From positions 1 to 32,939 of the forward strand of contig JAAUQT010000039.1 in assembly GCA_012033495.1 (NCBI GenBank): a stretch of 32,939 bases of DNA, in the 5' to 3' direction. Both the position numbers and the translations under genes were made by a program. Source of the stretch: Cyanobacteria bacterium RM1_2_2. Its GTDB lineage: Bacteria; Cyanobacteriota; Cyanobacteriia; Elainellales; Elainellaceae. The notes under the pieces are model-generated. The model saw only the letters and a list, made by a program, of their open reading frames with translations, did not search any database and was not told the origin of the DNA. Shown here piece after piece: positions 1-9,129 of the stretch (the first letter of the stretch is position 1; each line of letters begins with the position of its first letter).

Positions 1-2
1 GC

Positions 3-1790
3 GACCTTTCGCTTCCTACTGCTGAATCGATATTGGCAACCGCACACAGGTTTGATGGGTTTGCCGCGACTCCTAGGGCTGATTTGGTTTTTATTCAAAG
101 TGCGACGGGGCAGTATCTCTCTTTTCATTGGGGCGCGGCAGAACAGCATGGGCTGAAAGCTGAACAGGTGATTGGTCAGTCAATAACGGAAACTTTTGCG
201 CCTGTCGCGCTGGCTTCTTACCGAGAGCAAGTTTGTCAAGTGCTGGAAAGCTTGACCCCTGTGCAATTTGAGTGTGCTTTTGTCTATGCCAACCAGCATT
301 GGGTCTTTGACTTGACCATTAGCCCAATTTTGATGCCGCAAGGAGTTGCATCAACGGTAGTGGTGATGGGGCAATTTTTGCGGACTGTTGCGGAAAGTCG
401 GGCGATGGATGAGGTCGGTTTGGAAGAGTATTCGGTTTTTCCTCAAAATGGGTTTAGTCAACCTTTCTTACAAATTGCCTGCACCATTCGCCGGACGCTG
501 GAACTGAAGCAGATTTGGCAGCAAACGGTCGATCAGCTAGGTAGGGCCCTAAACGCTAGCCGCTGTCTGATCTGCCCTTACCAGCTTGATAGCGCTCATT
601 TAACGGTTATGGCGGAATATGGTTTGCCGCATTTGCCGTCCCTGTTGGAGAAGGAAATTTCTTTAGCTGAACCTTATGTGAGGGAGGCGATCACAACGCT
701 GAAGCCTGTATGGGTGGAGGGGCAGAAGAATAGGGGTGATGAGAGAACGCCCACAATTCTGGCGATTCCCACCTACTACGAAGATCAGCCGAATAGCCTG
801 ATTATTGTGCATCAGTTGGGGCGTTCGCAGCGGTGGAGTGAGGCAGATTTAGAGTTGTTGCGGCAAATGGCAGACCAGATTGGCATCGGGATTGCCCATG
901 CCAGCCAGTATGAAGAGAGCCGAAATTTGTCTACTGAGTTGCAGCGGGTGAACGAAAACCTGATGCAGCAACACTCTGACCTGGAAGAGGCACGGCAGCA
1001 GGCAGAGGCGGCTTCTCGGCTGAAAAGCGAGTTTTTGGCGAACACGTCCCATGAGTTGCGCACCCCCCTGAACGGGATCATTGGCTTCTTGAAGCTCGTG
1101 ATGGACGGAATGGCGGATGACCCAGAAGAGCAGCATCAGTTTATTCAGGAAGCCCATCGCTCGGCGCTGCACCTGTTTAACGTGATCAACGACATTTTGG
1201 ATATTGCCAAAATTGAAGCAGGCAAAATGCAGTTGGATCTCAATCCCATTAAACTGGATGACCTGCTGGTGGAAGTGGAAAACTTCACGCGCCCGCAAGC
1301 CCAGCAAAAGCAGTTGAGCTTCGAGATTCGTACTCCTGACACCCGCGATGAGGTGATTCTCTACGGCAATTATCAGCGGCTCCTCCAGGTGATGCTGAAT
1401 TTGGTGGGCAACGCGATCAAGTTCACCCACGAAGGCAGTATTACCATCAGTGCAGAGGTGGTTCCGGGTAAGGTTTTGGTGCAAAACGAAGAGAAACCTG
1501 GCAGCGTCAAAATTAGCGTCGCCGACACGGGCATTGGCGTTTCTTTGGAAAAGCAAGACAAATTATTTCAGAGCTTTAGCCAGGTGGATGGCTCTCGCAC
1601 CCGACAGTATGGGGGCACTGGGTTAGGCTTAGCGATTTCGCAAAAACTCGTAGAAACCATGGGCGGCATTGTTAATTTCTTCAGCATGGGCGAGGGGCTG
1701 GGATCAACGGTTACGTTCACAGTGCCGCTGTATCAAGATCCGGTGATGGTGGCTGCGCCTGTCACAGACTCGGCTGACTTGCTGCTCTAG
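3..1790 (+). CDS. PAS-GAF sensor histidine kinase (5' end open at window edge)
   Basis: Cytoplasmic sensor kinase that autophosphorylates on His and would pass the phosphate to a response regulator; no receiver domain is attached. Residue numbers count from the TTG at position 33. A PAS-like domain (about 12-120) is followed by a GAF-like domain (about 150-285), a coiled coil (about 295-330), a HisKA dimerisation helix with HELRTP (His340, codon at 1050) and a HATPase domain with the N box (LVGNAIKF, Asn460), G1 box (DTGIGV, Asp498) and G2 box (GGTGLGLAIS). No membrane segment is visible, so the input is probably a soluble ligand, chromophore or partner. The frame has no stop between base 3 and the TTG, so the gene probably begins left of the window. 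It is followed after 15 nt by the DUF4126 gene. The kinase assignment is firm; the signal is unknown. Confidence 0.9.
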   Translation, partial: DLSLPTAESILATAHRFDGFAATPRADLVFIQSATGQYLSFHWGAAEQHGLKAEQVIGQSITETFAPVALASYREQVCQVLESLTPVQFECAFVYANQHWVFDLTISPILMPQGVASTVVVMGQFLRTVAESRAMDEVGLEEYSVFPQNGFSQPFLQIACTIRRTLELKQIWQQTVDQLGRALNASRCLICPYQLDSAHLTVMAEYGLPHLPSLLEKEISLAEPYVREAITTLKPVWVEGQKNRGDERTPTILAIPTYYEDQPNSLIIVHQLGRSQRWSEADLELLRQMADQIGIGIAHASQYEESRNLSTELQRVNENLMQQHSDLEEARQQAEAASRLKSEFLANTSHELRTPLNGIIGFLKLVMDGMADDPEEQHQFIQEAHRSALHLFNVINDILDIAKIEAGKMQLDLNPIKLDDLLVEVENFTRPQAQQKQLSFEIRTPDTRDEVILYGNYQRLLQVMLNLVGNAIKFTHEGSITISAEVVPGKVLVQNEEKPGSVKISVADTGIGVSLEKQDKLFQSFSQVDGSRTRQYGGTGLGLAISQKLVETMGGIVNFFSMGEGLGSTVTFTVPLYQDPVMVAAPVTDSADLLL

Positions 1791-1805
1791 GCGGGAGATG
1801 AACCG

Positions 1806-2402
1806 ATGGTCGAAGTCTTGGCTGCCCTTTCGCTTTCGGCGGCGGTGGGGATGAGGATTGCCCTACCGCTGCTGTTGCTTGGTTTACTCTACAGTGACAA
1901 CTTGTGGGCAAATGTGCCGCTGCTGTCTCAGATGCCGCCGCCGCTTGTATTGGGTGGGCTGGTGAGTTGGTCGCTGGTGGAATTGCTGTGGTCTAAGGAG
2001 CGATTGGGACAGCGCCTACTGCAAATTGTCCAGCTTTTGTTTAGCCCCATTGTGGGGGGCATTGTGGGGCTAACGGTGGCGCGGACTGGTGAAATGGAAT
2101 CCTCCATGGGTTGGATTTTGGCAATTGTAGGGGGTCTTGTGGCGCTGGTGCTGCAATTGGTGCAGGTGGGCTGGTCTTATCGGCTGCGGGGTTTGCCGAT
2201 TTGGGTGATTTTCATTCAGGATTTTCTCTGTGTGGCGCTGGCGCTGCTGGCGTTTGACGCACCGAAACAGGGCGGCTTACTGGTGCTGCTGCTGTTATGG
2301 ATCACGATTCGCAGTTCAACGGAGTGGCGACGCTGGTATCGGAGCCAAGCCACCCGCAGAAGGCAGGCTAATCCACGGGAAGACAAGCTTGATCCAGATT
2401 AG
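1806..2402 (+). CDS. DUF4126 family membrane protein
   Basis: A 198-residue integral membrane protein with about four to five hydrophobic segments rich in Leu, Val and Gly, among them LSPIVGGIVGLTV-like and ALVLQLVQVG stretches. The polar C-terminus is basic (RSQATRRRQANPRED). The pattern matches the DUF4126 family common in cyanobacteria, whose function is unknown. The ATG is supported by a GGGAG ribosome binding site at 1793-1797, 8 nt upstream. It starts 15 nt after the kinase stop and ends 17 nt before the Uma2 gene, so cotranscription is likely. Nothing in it suggests transport of a particular substrate. Confidence 0.72.
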   Translation: MVEVLAALSLSAAVGMRIALPLLLLGLLYSDNLWANVPLLSQMPPPLVLGGLVSWSLVELLWSKERLGQRLLQIVQLLFSPIVGGIVGLTVARTGEMESSMGWILAIVGGLVALVLQLVQVGWSYRLRGLPIWVIFIQDFLCVALALLAFDAPKQGGLLVLLLLWITIRSSTEWRRWYRSQATRRRQANPREDKLDPD

Positions 2403-2419
2403 TTCGTGGGGAAAGTAGA

Positions 2420-2995
2420 ATGACGATTACGCTTCAAAAACGCACCGATCAGAGAATTATCTTGCAGGGAACCTGGGAGAAATTTCGGCTGATTCAGCAA
2501 GCTGCGGCTGATTCTCCGGGTGTGCGGCTAGCTTATTCCGATCAAACGATTGAAATTCTGATGCCTGGAGAAGATCACGAATTCTTTGCTCATGTAATTG
2601 GGTATTTGTTGACCACGTTTTTTCTAGAAAAGGGCATTGTTTTTAAGCCAACCGGAGCCAAAACTCAAGAGCGGGAAGGACAGGCTTCAGCACAAGCGGA
2701 TCAGTCCTATTGCATCGGCGAAGCTAAACTGATTCCAGACTTGTCAATTGAAGTTATCTTTACGAGCGGCAGTTCTAAACTTGCCCGATATCAGGCGCTT
2801 GGTGTTCCTGAAGTTTGGTTTTGGGAAGATGGCGTGTTGGCACTGCACCGCTTGCGAGCTTCTGGCTATGAGCAGGTCACGAATAGCGAACTTCCCGGAC
2901 TTGATCAGCTTGATATTGCGTTGCTCAGCCGCTGCATTTTGCTAGCTGAAACCGATTTTTCAGGCGCGGTTCAGACATTTCGGCAAGGGATTTAA
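2420..2995 (+). CDS. Uma2 family (DUF820) PD-(D/E)XK nuclease-like protein
   Basis: A 191-residue member of the Uma2/DUF820 family, which has a restriction-endonuclease-like fold and is greatly expanded in cyanobacteria. The core is visible: PDLSIEVIFTSG (Asp and Glu of the metal site), then KLARYQALGVPEVWFW, where the Lys and the YxxLGVPEVW signature are typical. The N-terminal half contains the usual W-EKF-L and IEILMPG...HE segments. The ATG has a GGGGAAAG ribosome binding site at 2408-2415. Family members are often found near mobile or conflict genes, but a substrate is known for almost none. It lies between a membrane protein and the Pepco/caspase pair; whether it works with them is inference from proximity only. 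Confidence 0.85.
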   Translation: MTITLQKRTDQRIILQGTWEKFRLIQQAAADSPGVRLAYSDQTIEILMPGEDHEFFAHVIGYLLTTFFLEKGIVFKPTGAKTQEREGQASAQADQSYCIGEAKLIPDLSIEVIFTSGSSKLARYQALGVPEVWFWEDGVLALHRLRASGYEQVTNSELPGLDQLDIALLSRCILLAETDFSGAVQTFRQGI

Positions 2996-3081
2996 GCGGC
3001 TTCTCTTCTCTCCGCTCATCTGACGCAAGAGTTTGCTTAAGTTGGCGAGTATATTGGGCGTAGGTGTCTTGGTGGCTATGT

Positions 3082-3444
3082 ATGTCGGAAATGAGGTCAG
3101 AGGATTACATTTGGGTCGTAGTTGATGAAACGGAAGCAGAGCCAGAGCCAGTTGAAGGGCAGAGGGGCTGGCGAGATGAGGTGCAGAAACGCATTTCTGG
3201 CTTGAAGCAGGTGAAGCTGCCTGTTGCCGATTTAGAGCAAAATATGGGGCAATTTCTGCAACTGGTGGGGCGTTTGTTTCAGCAGGTGGATCAGCAGATT
3301 GGCAATGATTCGACGATGAAGCTGGATGAGGTGGAGCTTTCGGTAGAAATTAGTGGGGAAGGTGAAGTTAAATTAGTGGCAGGTGGTAAAGCTGCTGGAA
3401 AGGGCGCGATTCGGCTAAAGTTCAAGCGAGCAAATTCAGACTAG
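3082..3444 (+). CDS. Small Pepco-like domain protein preceding the caspase
   Basis: About 120 residues. The visible layout is a short N-terminal strand (YIWVVVDE), an acidic linker, an amphipathic helical part (VADLEQNMGQFLQLVGRLFQQV) and a C-terminal strand-rich unit (LDEVELSVEISGEGEVKL, then GKGAIRLKFKR). This resembles the Pepco (peptidase co-occurring) class of small domains that travel with caspase-like or trypsin-like peptidases in bacterial conflict systems. The name is from memory and should be treated as tentative. Its stop TAG at 3442-3444 directly abuts the caspase ATG at 3445, strong evidence for cotranscription and functional pairing. In-frame starts are GTG 3064, ATG 3082 and ATG 3091; none has a good ribosome binding site, and the ATG at 3082 is chosen. 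Confidence 0.68.
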   Translation: MSEMRSEDYIWVVVDETEAEPEPVEGQRGWRDEVQKRISGLKQVKLPVADLEQNMGQFLQLVGRLFQQVDQQIGNDSTMKLDEVELSVEISGEGEVKLVAGGKAAGKGAIRLKFKRANSD

Positions 3445-5608
3445 ATGGCGAAAAATTGGGCGATTGTCGTGGGGATCAACCAATACCGATTTTGCAGCCC
3501 TTGCGGTATGCCAAGCGGGATGCAGAAACGATGCAGGCGTTTCTATCTCAAACGGCTGGGTTTGAGCGGATTTTTTTGTTTACTGATGACTCGCCAGAAC
3601 TGGGCGCAAAACCACTGAACCGTTTCGGAACAACCTGCTGCGGGTTTTGCGGCAAATTTTTGAAAAGCCCTTCATGACGGATGGAGACAATTTCTGGTTT
3701 TTCTTCAGCGGTCACGGCATTCGCCATCAGGAGCAAGATTATTTGATGCCGCTGGATGGCGACCCAGAAGATGTGGAGCATACGGGCATTTCCACGCATC
3801 TGATCGCCAACTATTTACGAAGCTGCGGTGCGGACAATGCGGTGATGATTTTGGATGCCTGCCGCAGTGAGGGCAAAAAGAGCGGCGAAGGGATTGGCAG
3901 ACAAACGGAGGCAGAGGCGCGGCAGACAGGTGTAATCAGCATTTTTTCCTGTAGCCCAGAGCAATATTCCTATGAGATTGAGGCGATTGGACAGGGCGCG
4001 TTTACCTGTGCGCTGCTGGAAGGGTTGGGGATTCGGGGCAGATGCGCCACGGTGGAGCGGTTGAATCAATATTTGGCAAATCGTGTGCCGGAACTGGTGC
4101 AGCAACATTTGGGACGAGCAAGGCAGATTCCCTACACGATCGCGGAACCGATTGATCGATCCCATCTGATCTTGATGCCGCAACACGCTAGCTTGAGCGA
4201 TATCGCCACGCTGAAAAATGATGCCTATCGAGCACAAGTAGAGCAAGATTGGGAGCAAGCAGAACGGCTCTGGATTCGGGTTTTGGCAGCAGCTTCAGGA
4301 CAGGACACCGATGCAATTAAAGCACTACAAATGATTGCCGTTAAGCGTAATGCTGGAACGATTCCCGAACCTGCCCAGCCTCCCAAACCACCTGAAGCGC
4401 CACTACCTGAACCGAAAAAGGACTCAGAAAAAGTGGCGACACCTCCAGTTGTTTCACCGCAACCTGCTCAGTCTTCGCCTGTTTCAAGTCCCTTACCAAT
4501 ATCGACTCAAACGCCTGTACAGCAATATTTCAACCGAAGTAGAGTTGCTAGAAGTGCCAGACGAATTCCCTTAATTGATCAGCCTCTCGCCTCACAACAA
4601 TGGACACGGCAGAAGTTTCTTAAATGGGCAGGCTTGGGAAGTGCAGGATTAGTTACGGCAGTAGTCGGACGTGAAGTTTTTAAAGGTAGTCCGCTTTCAG
4701 AGCCGCAGCCACCCAAAGACTCATTCTCTGTCGCTGTCGCTGAGCCTAAGTACACGCAGCTTACTGAGGAAGTTGCAGAAGGTTTGCCCTTGTGGAGAGT
4801 TGACTTTGAGACAGTGACAGTAGATGCAAGAGGACAGGTGACAGAGCGATTTGCTAAACAGGCAAATTTCTTCAAGAAGAACTTGGGCAACGGTGTAATT
4901 TTGGAAATGGGTAAAATTCCCGCTGGCTCTTTCAGCATGGGTTCCCCGGATACAGAAAAGGAGCGTGATGCAGATGAATCACCTCAACATACTGTCAATG
5001 TATCGTCTTTTTTCATAGGCAAGTTTGCCGTAACTCAAGCTCAATATCAGCAGCTTATGGGGAATAATCCTGCAAGCTTTAAAGGCGAAAACCATCCTGT
5101 GGAAGGAGTTTCTTGGCATGATGCAGCAGAGTTTTGCACCAAGTTAAGTCGGCAAACCGGACGTACCTATCGTTTGCCCAGTGAAGCAGAATGGGAGTAT
5201 GCCTGCCGAGCCGGAACCACAACTCCCTTTTATTTTGGCGAGACAATCACGAGTGCATTAGCAAATTACAATGCAAGCTATATTTATCAATCGGAACCCA
5301 AAGGCGAATATCGTCAGCAAACAACTGAAGTTGGTAAGTTTTCACCCAATGCTTTTGGACTGTATGACATGCACGGTAATGTTTGGGAATGGTGTCAGGA
5401 TCATTGGCACAACAATTATCAGGGAGCACCGAACGATGGTAGGGCTTGGTTAAGTGAAGATAAGGAAGCTCCTCGGCTGCTGCGGGGCGGTTCGTGGTTC
5501 TTCAATCCGCGTGATTGTCGCTCTGCCACTCGCGTCAGCAATGTTGCGGGGTTTCGCAACCTCACCTGCGGTTTTCGGGTGGTTTGTGTTGCGTCGAGGA
5601 CTTTGTAG
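3445..5608 (+). CDS. Caspase-like peptidase fused to FGE-sulfatase (SUMF1-type) domain; two apparent frameshifts
   Basis: Reading starts at ATG 3445 (MAKNWAIVVGINQY). It needs one added base near 3490-3493 and one near 3606-3617 to give a continuous protein of about 720 residues. Order: a peptidase C14 (caspase/metacaspase) domain with catalytic His in FFSGHG (codon 3713) and Cys in ILDACRSE (codon 3860); a helical, then Pro-rich linker (about 4200-4560); a Tat-like/TM segment (TRQKFLKWAGLGSAGLV); and a complete FGE-sulfatase domain from IPAGSFSMGSP through RLPSEAEWEYACRAG, MHGNVWEWC and LLRGGSWF to CGFRVVC. Caspase-FGE fusions are a known cyanobacterial architecture, usually linked to regulated proteolysis or cell death; the FGE part is often a binding rather than catalytic module. 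It directly follows the Pepco-like gene. Either a pseudogene or, more likely given other breaks in this window, a gene with sequencing errors. Confidence 0.8.
3490..3493 (+). other. Frameshift site 1 in caspase gene (T4 run)
   Basis: The protein reads MAKNWAIVVGINQYRF in the ATG 3445 frame, then continues as LQPLRYAKRDAETMQAFL in the next frame. Adding one T to the T4 run restores a normal caspase N-terminus. Confidence 0.75.
3606..3617 (+). other. Frameshift site 2 in caspase gene (A4/CC stretch)
   Basis: The reading frame changes between TDDSPELGAK and EPFRNNLLRVL. A single missing base within this stretch, which contains an A4 run at 3608-3611, explains it. Confidence 0.7.
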
Positions 5609-5658
5609 CCCTTTGCTCTTTTGCCCTCTTGCTCTTTACACTTCTTCACTTTTCTCTT

Positions 5659-5686
5659 TCGCGCGAAGCGCGATCAAATTTTTTTC
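5659..5686 (+). terminator. Probable Rho-independent terminator after the caspase-FGE gene
   Basis: A 6-bp stem TCGCGC / GCGCGA with a GAA loop (5659-5673) is followed after five bases by a T run. It lies 50 nt beyond the caspase-FGE stop and before the convergent argC end, so it may also act on the opposite transcript. Confidence 0.55.
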
Positions 5687-5749
5687 ACCCCAACGGCACG
5701 AAGAAAAGAGACTTTACCGCAGAGGTGCAGGGAGTAGTAGACCCAACCC

Positions 5750-6808
5750 TTACGGATAGAAGCTGAGTTGCGGCAAGCCGAGGGTTTCGTCCCAGCCCAT
5801 CATTAAGTTCAAACACTGGATTGCCTGTCCAGATTGCCCTTTCATCAGGTTGTCGATCGCGGACATGACAATCACCCGATCGGTGCGCGGATCAACTTCG
5901 ATGCCGATGTAGCAGAGGTTTGTGCCCAGCACCCATTTGGTTTGCGGATAGACGCCGCTCGGCAGGAGCTTGACCCACGGCGAGGAGCGGTAGAAGGCTT
6001 GGAAGATGGTCAGCAAATCGTCGCGGACTAAGCCCGGATCGCGGAGAGTGGCGTAAACCGTGGCTAAAATGCCGCGAATCATTGGGATCAGGTGGGGCGT
6101 GAACTGCACCATGACTTCGTGCCCTGCTAAATCGCTGCAAACCTGCTCGATTTCGGGCGTGTGGCGGTGGCGGGCGACGTTGTAGGCGGCGACAGATTGA
6201 TCGGCTTCGGCTAAGAGCATGTTGACTGCGGCTTTGCGTCCGGCTCCTGAAAGTCCGGTTTTCGAGTCAATAATGGCGGTTTCGGGGATGATCAGACCTT
6301 GCTTCAGGAGGGGCGAGAGGGCGAGAAGGCTAGCCGTGCAGTGGCAGCCCGCACATCCTACCAACTGGGCATCGGCAATTCGGTCGCGGTAAAGCTCTGG
6401 TAGCCCATATACTGCGGTTTCGGCAACGGCGTGATCGGTGCGTTCTTTGTTGTACCAGGCCTCGTAGGTTTGGAGATTGGCAAAGCGATAGTCAGCCGAA
6501 AGATCAAGCACCTTACAGCCTTTAGCGAGCAGTGCTGGAGCCATATCGCAAGCCAGCCCGTTGGGTAAAGACAGGAAAACCACTTGACAGCGATCAGCAA
6601 TGACATCTAGGTTGATGGCTTCGACGGTGAGGTTAATTTGGTTGCCGAGGTGGGGATACAGTTCATTGAAAGCTTTGCCTGCGCTGCTTTCGCCGCCAAG
6701 ATACACGACCTCTAGTTTGGGGTGGTCTTGTAGGAGGCGTACAAGCTGCACACCGCCATAGCCTGACGCTCCCACAATTCCAACTGGCACGCGTCCTGAA
6801 TCACCCAT
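5750..6808 (-). CDS. argC: N-acetyl-gamma-glutamyl-phosphate reductase
   Basis: Third step of arginine synthesis: NADPH-dependent reduction of N-acetylglutamyl-5-phosphate to the semialdehyde, in the cytosol. 352 residues, the usual length for type 1 ArgC. Visible are the nucleotide-binding [10 protein letters not shown] at 10-19, [15 protein letters not shown], the YGLPELYR segment before the active site, [31 protein letters not shown] and the C-terminal [14 protein letters not shown]. The active-site region reads [10 protein letters not shown] (151-160), where the family motif is GCYPTAS: Cys155 is in the catalytic position, but Tyr and Pro are replaced by His156 and Cys157. The ATG has an AAGGA ribosome binding site about 12 nt upstream. 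Divergent from ribBA. Confidence 0.95.
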   Translation of the reverse strand: MGDSGRVPVGIVGASGYGGVQLVRLLQDHPKLEVVYLGGESSAGKAFNELYPHLGNQINLTVEAINLDVIADRCQVVFLSLPNGLACDMAPALLAKGCKVLDLSADYRFANLQTYEAWYNKERTDHAVAETAVYGLPELYRDRIADAQLVGCAGCHCTASLLALSPLLKQGLIIPETAIIDSKTGLSGAGRKAAVNMLLAEADQSVAAYNVARHRHTPEIEQVCSDLAGHEVMVQFTPHLIPMIRGILATVYATLRDPGLVRDDLLTIFQAFYRSSPWVKLLPSGVYPQTKWVLGTNLCYIGIEVDPRTDRVIVMSAIDNLMKGQSGQAIQCLNLMMGWDETLGLPQLSFYP

Positions 6809-7139
6809 GATGCTCTACCGTCCTTGCTGATTTGTAGGAATACAATAGAGTAACTCAGTCAGTTACGTCTATCAAAAGCTGCATTGTAATACTAAGTTTT
6901 ACGGTTGTGGGTATCGATGACTGCGCTTGTTGTGGTTTAGTCAACCGCTGCCTAAGAAAGGCTTGGAAAACGCTAGAATCGGACTTAAGAAACTGTAATT
7001 AAAATTCATATCAACTTTCATCTGATTAACCAGCAGTTGGTTAACGAGAGTCGAGCACCAGATTATAGGTTGGCTTTACTTTGATCAGTCTGGTATTCAT
7101 TCCTGCTTTATTCATCTGTCGCTACGTGAGAAATTTCCT
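6809..7139. promoter_or_regulatory. argC-ribBA divergent intergenic region
   Basis: 331 nt between two divergent starts, so it must hold promoters for both. I see a 7-bp inverted repeat TTAACCA-N5-TGGTTAA at 7026-7044, about 96 nt before the ribBA start, that could be an operator or small hairpin. I recognise no FMN riboswitch and no tRNA. Promoter hexamers cannot be assigned with confidence. Confidence 0.4.
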
Positions 7140-8876
7140 GTGGAACCGCTTCACTTTGATGAACTAACTTACGCTCACCCATCTTCTCTGACTGGGTTCG
7201 ATTCAATTGATGCTGCTCTTGCTGATCTTAAGGCAGGCAAATCGATTGTGGTGGTCGATGACGAAAACCGTGAGAATGAGGGTGATGTGATCTGCGCTGC
7301 CCAATTTGCCACCCCCGACATGATTAACTTCATGGCAGTTGAAGCTCGCGGGCTGATTTGTTTGGCAATGACCGGCGAACGGCTCGATCAGTTAGATTTG
7401 CCGCTGATGGTGAGCCACAAAACCGACGAAAGCGAGCAAACAGCCTTTACCGTGAGTATTGACGGAGCGCTGCATTTAGGTGTTGGTACAGGCATTTCAG
7501 CCGAAGATCGGGCCCGCACGATTCAGCTAACCATCAATCCCAACACTAAACCGACCGACCTGCGCCGACCGGGACATATTTTCCCGCTGCGGGCACGAGA
7601 AGGCGGCGTTTTGAAGCGAGCCGGACACACAGAAGCCGGCGTTGATCTTACCCAGCTTGCCGGACTCTATCCCGCTGCGGTGATTTGCGAAATCCAGAAT
7701 CCAGATGGCTCAATGGCCCGGTTGCCAGAGTTGATCCGGTATGCCAAGCAGCATCAGTTAAAGCTGATTAGCATTGCCGACTTGATTAGCTATCGGCTTC
7801 AGCACGAGCGGTTTATTCAACGAGAAGCAATAGCCAATTTGCCGAGTCAGTTTGGACTTTTTCAGGTTTACGGCTACCGCAACCTGCTGGATAACTCAGA
7901 GCATCTGGCAATTGTGAAAGGCGACCCAGCCACCTTCAAAGACAAAACCGTGATGGTGCGCGTTCATTCCGAATGCTTGACTGGCGATGCCCTCGGTTCA
8001 CTGCGCTGTGATTGCCGAATGCAGTTGCAAGCTGCCCTAAAGATGATCGACAACGCCGGACAGGGTGTAGTGGTTTATCTGCGGCAAGAAGGGCGTGGAA
8101 TTGGGCTAATCAACAAGCTAAAAGCCTACTCCTTACAGGATATGGGGCTAGACACCGTTGAAGCCAATGAGCGACTAGGCTTTCCAGCCGATCAGCGCAA
8201 CTACGGCATGGGAGCACAGATTCTCAATGACTTGGGTGTGCAAAAGTTTTGCTTAATCACCAACAACCCACGCAAAATCGCCGGATTAAAAGGCTACGGG
8301 CTAGAAATGGTCGATCGCGTGCCGCTACTAATTGAAGCAACTGCCTACAACGCCGACTACCTCGCCACCAAAGCCGAAAAGTTAGGACATCTGCTGTTAC
8401 AGACTTACTTGGTTTCAGTCGCGATTCAGTGGCAAGACGAACCTCTTTCCGTCACCGAACGCTACGAGCGGCTAGAAAAAATTCGTCATCTCGCCAAAGT
8501 CCACGATTTGCTATTGCAAGAAGAAGCCCGTTCCCTCGCTTCAGCCTTATTTGGTCAATCATCCTTAATTTTCCATCTCGGCTTTGACCAGCCCGCCCTC
8601 GCCCGCGCCGACTGGTATCAACAGCCCGGCCATCCTTACATCACAGCAATTGCAGAGATTTTAGACAACCTAGTCAACTGGCACTCCTTACAGCAGCTAG
8701 AATTCCTGATCTCAACTGGCGGCGATCCCCTAGCAAATCTACAAGTGCAGCTAGATCGGCAAATCTTCCGGCTCAACAAGACAAACAGCCAGCAAGCCAT
8801 TCAGCCCTCAGCCATTTGTCAGGACTTGCAAACCCAGCGAATTTATGTGTTTTCCAGTCATGCTTTGTCGGAGTAG
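7140..8876 (+). CDS. ribBA: Bifunctional 3,4-dihydroxy-2-butanone-4-phosphate synthase / GTP cyclohydrolase II
   Basis: Supplies both precursors of riboflavin: the RibB part converts ribulose 5-phosphate to dihydroxybutanone phosphate and the RibA part opens GTP. 578 residues. The RibB domain (about 20-215) has [31 protein letters not shown] and GHTEAGVDL. The RibA domain (about 220-420) has [19 protein letters not shown], with the zinc cysteines, and RQEGRGIGL, the GTP-binding signature. A further ~150-residue C-terminal extension (from about [20 protein letters not shown]) is seen in cyanobacterial RibBA and has no known role. Starts at GTG 7140; no in-frame ATG is nearby upstream. Transcribed away from argC. 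Confidence 0.95.
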   Translation: MEPLHFDELTYAHPSSLTGFDSIDAALADLKAGKSIVVVDDENRENEGDVICAAQFATPDMINFMAVEARGLICLAMTGERLDQLDLPLMVSHKTDESEQTAFTVSIDGALHLGVGTGISAEDRARTIQLTINPNTKPTDLRRPGHIFPLRAREGGVLKRAGHTEAGVDLTQLAGLYPAAVICEIQNPDGSMARLPELIRYAKQHQLKLISIADLISYRLQHERFIQREAIANLPSQFGLFQVYGYRNLLDNSEHLAIVKGDPATFKDKTVMVRVHSECLTGDALGSLRCDCRMQLQAALKMIDNAGQGVVVYLRQEGRGIGLINKLKAYSLQDMGLDTVEANERLGFPADQRNYGMGAQILNDLGVQKFCLITNNPRKIAGLKGYGLEMVDRVPLLIEATAYNADYLATKAEKLGHLLLQTYLVSVAIQWQDEPLSVTERYERLEKIRHLAKVHDLLLQEEARSLASALFGQSSLIFHLGFDQPALARADWYQQPGHPYITAIAEILDNLVNWHSLQQLEFLISTGGDPLANLQVQLDRQIFRLNKTNSQQAIQPSAICQDLQTQRIYVFSSHALSE

Positions 8877-8991
8877 GGAAGGAGAAGAGATAGAGAGCCG
8901 AGAGAAATTCTCCAGCATCAAGAGACCACACCAAACCCACGAGGCGAAGCGGAACCTTCAGACCCTACAAACCAGCCAATACGGAGGGGGC

Positions 8992-9040
8992 GTGGGGGAG
9001 GCGTCGTCTCCCCCACAGGGGGTTTGGGGGCGTGCCCCAA
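8992..9040. repeat. Twin G/C-rich palindromic hairpins (intergenic repeat or bidirectional terminator)
   Basis: A perfect 9-bp stem (8992-9000 with 9008-9016) is followed 7 nt later by a 6-bp stem (9024-9029 with 9035-9040). No T run follows, so termination is uncertain. The composition resembles dispersed intergenic palindromes of cyanobacteria, and a related G-rich/C-rich palindrome occurs at 14792-14809. Confidence 0.5.
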
Positions 9041-9072
9041 AGTTCGGATCACCAGCATTTCTTCAAACACTG

Positions 9073-9104
9073 CATATTCCAAACACCACATATTCCAAAC
9101 ACCG
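9073..9104. repeat. Tandem 16-nt repeat, two copies
   Basis: Two adjacent copies of CATATTCCAAACACC plus one variable base (9073-9088 and 9089-9104), just upstream of the MATE stop codon on the opposite strand. Confidence 0.6.
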
Positions 9105-9129
9105 CCTAAAAGCACTTCACAAAGCCCCC

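Larger units (their letters stand above)
8877..9129. other. Convergent intergenic region with paired hairpins and short tandem repeat
   Basis: Lies between the convergent ends of ribBA and the MATE gene. It holds a GTGGGGGAG / CTCCCCCAC stem with a 7-nt loop (8992-9016), a TTGGGG / CCCCAA stem with a 5-nt loop (9024-9040), and two copies of a 16-nt unit starting CATATTCCAAACACC (9073-9104). No gene is supported here. Confidence 0.6.

Noticed and set aside
849..1556. Long minus-strand open frame (235 codons) opposite the histidine kinase
   Set aside because: Fully antisense to well-conserved HisKA and HATPase motifs; a shadow frame.
6809..7139. FMN riboswitch upstream of ribBA
   Set aside because: None of the conserved RFN-element segments could be recognised; the only clear structure is a 7-bp inverted repeat.
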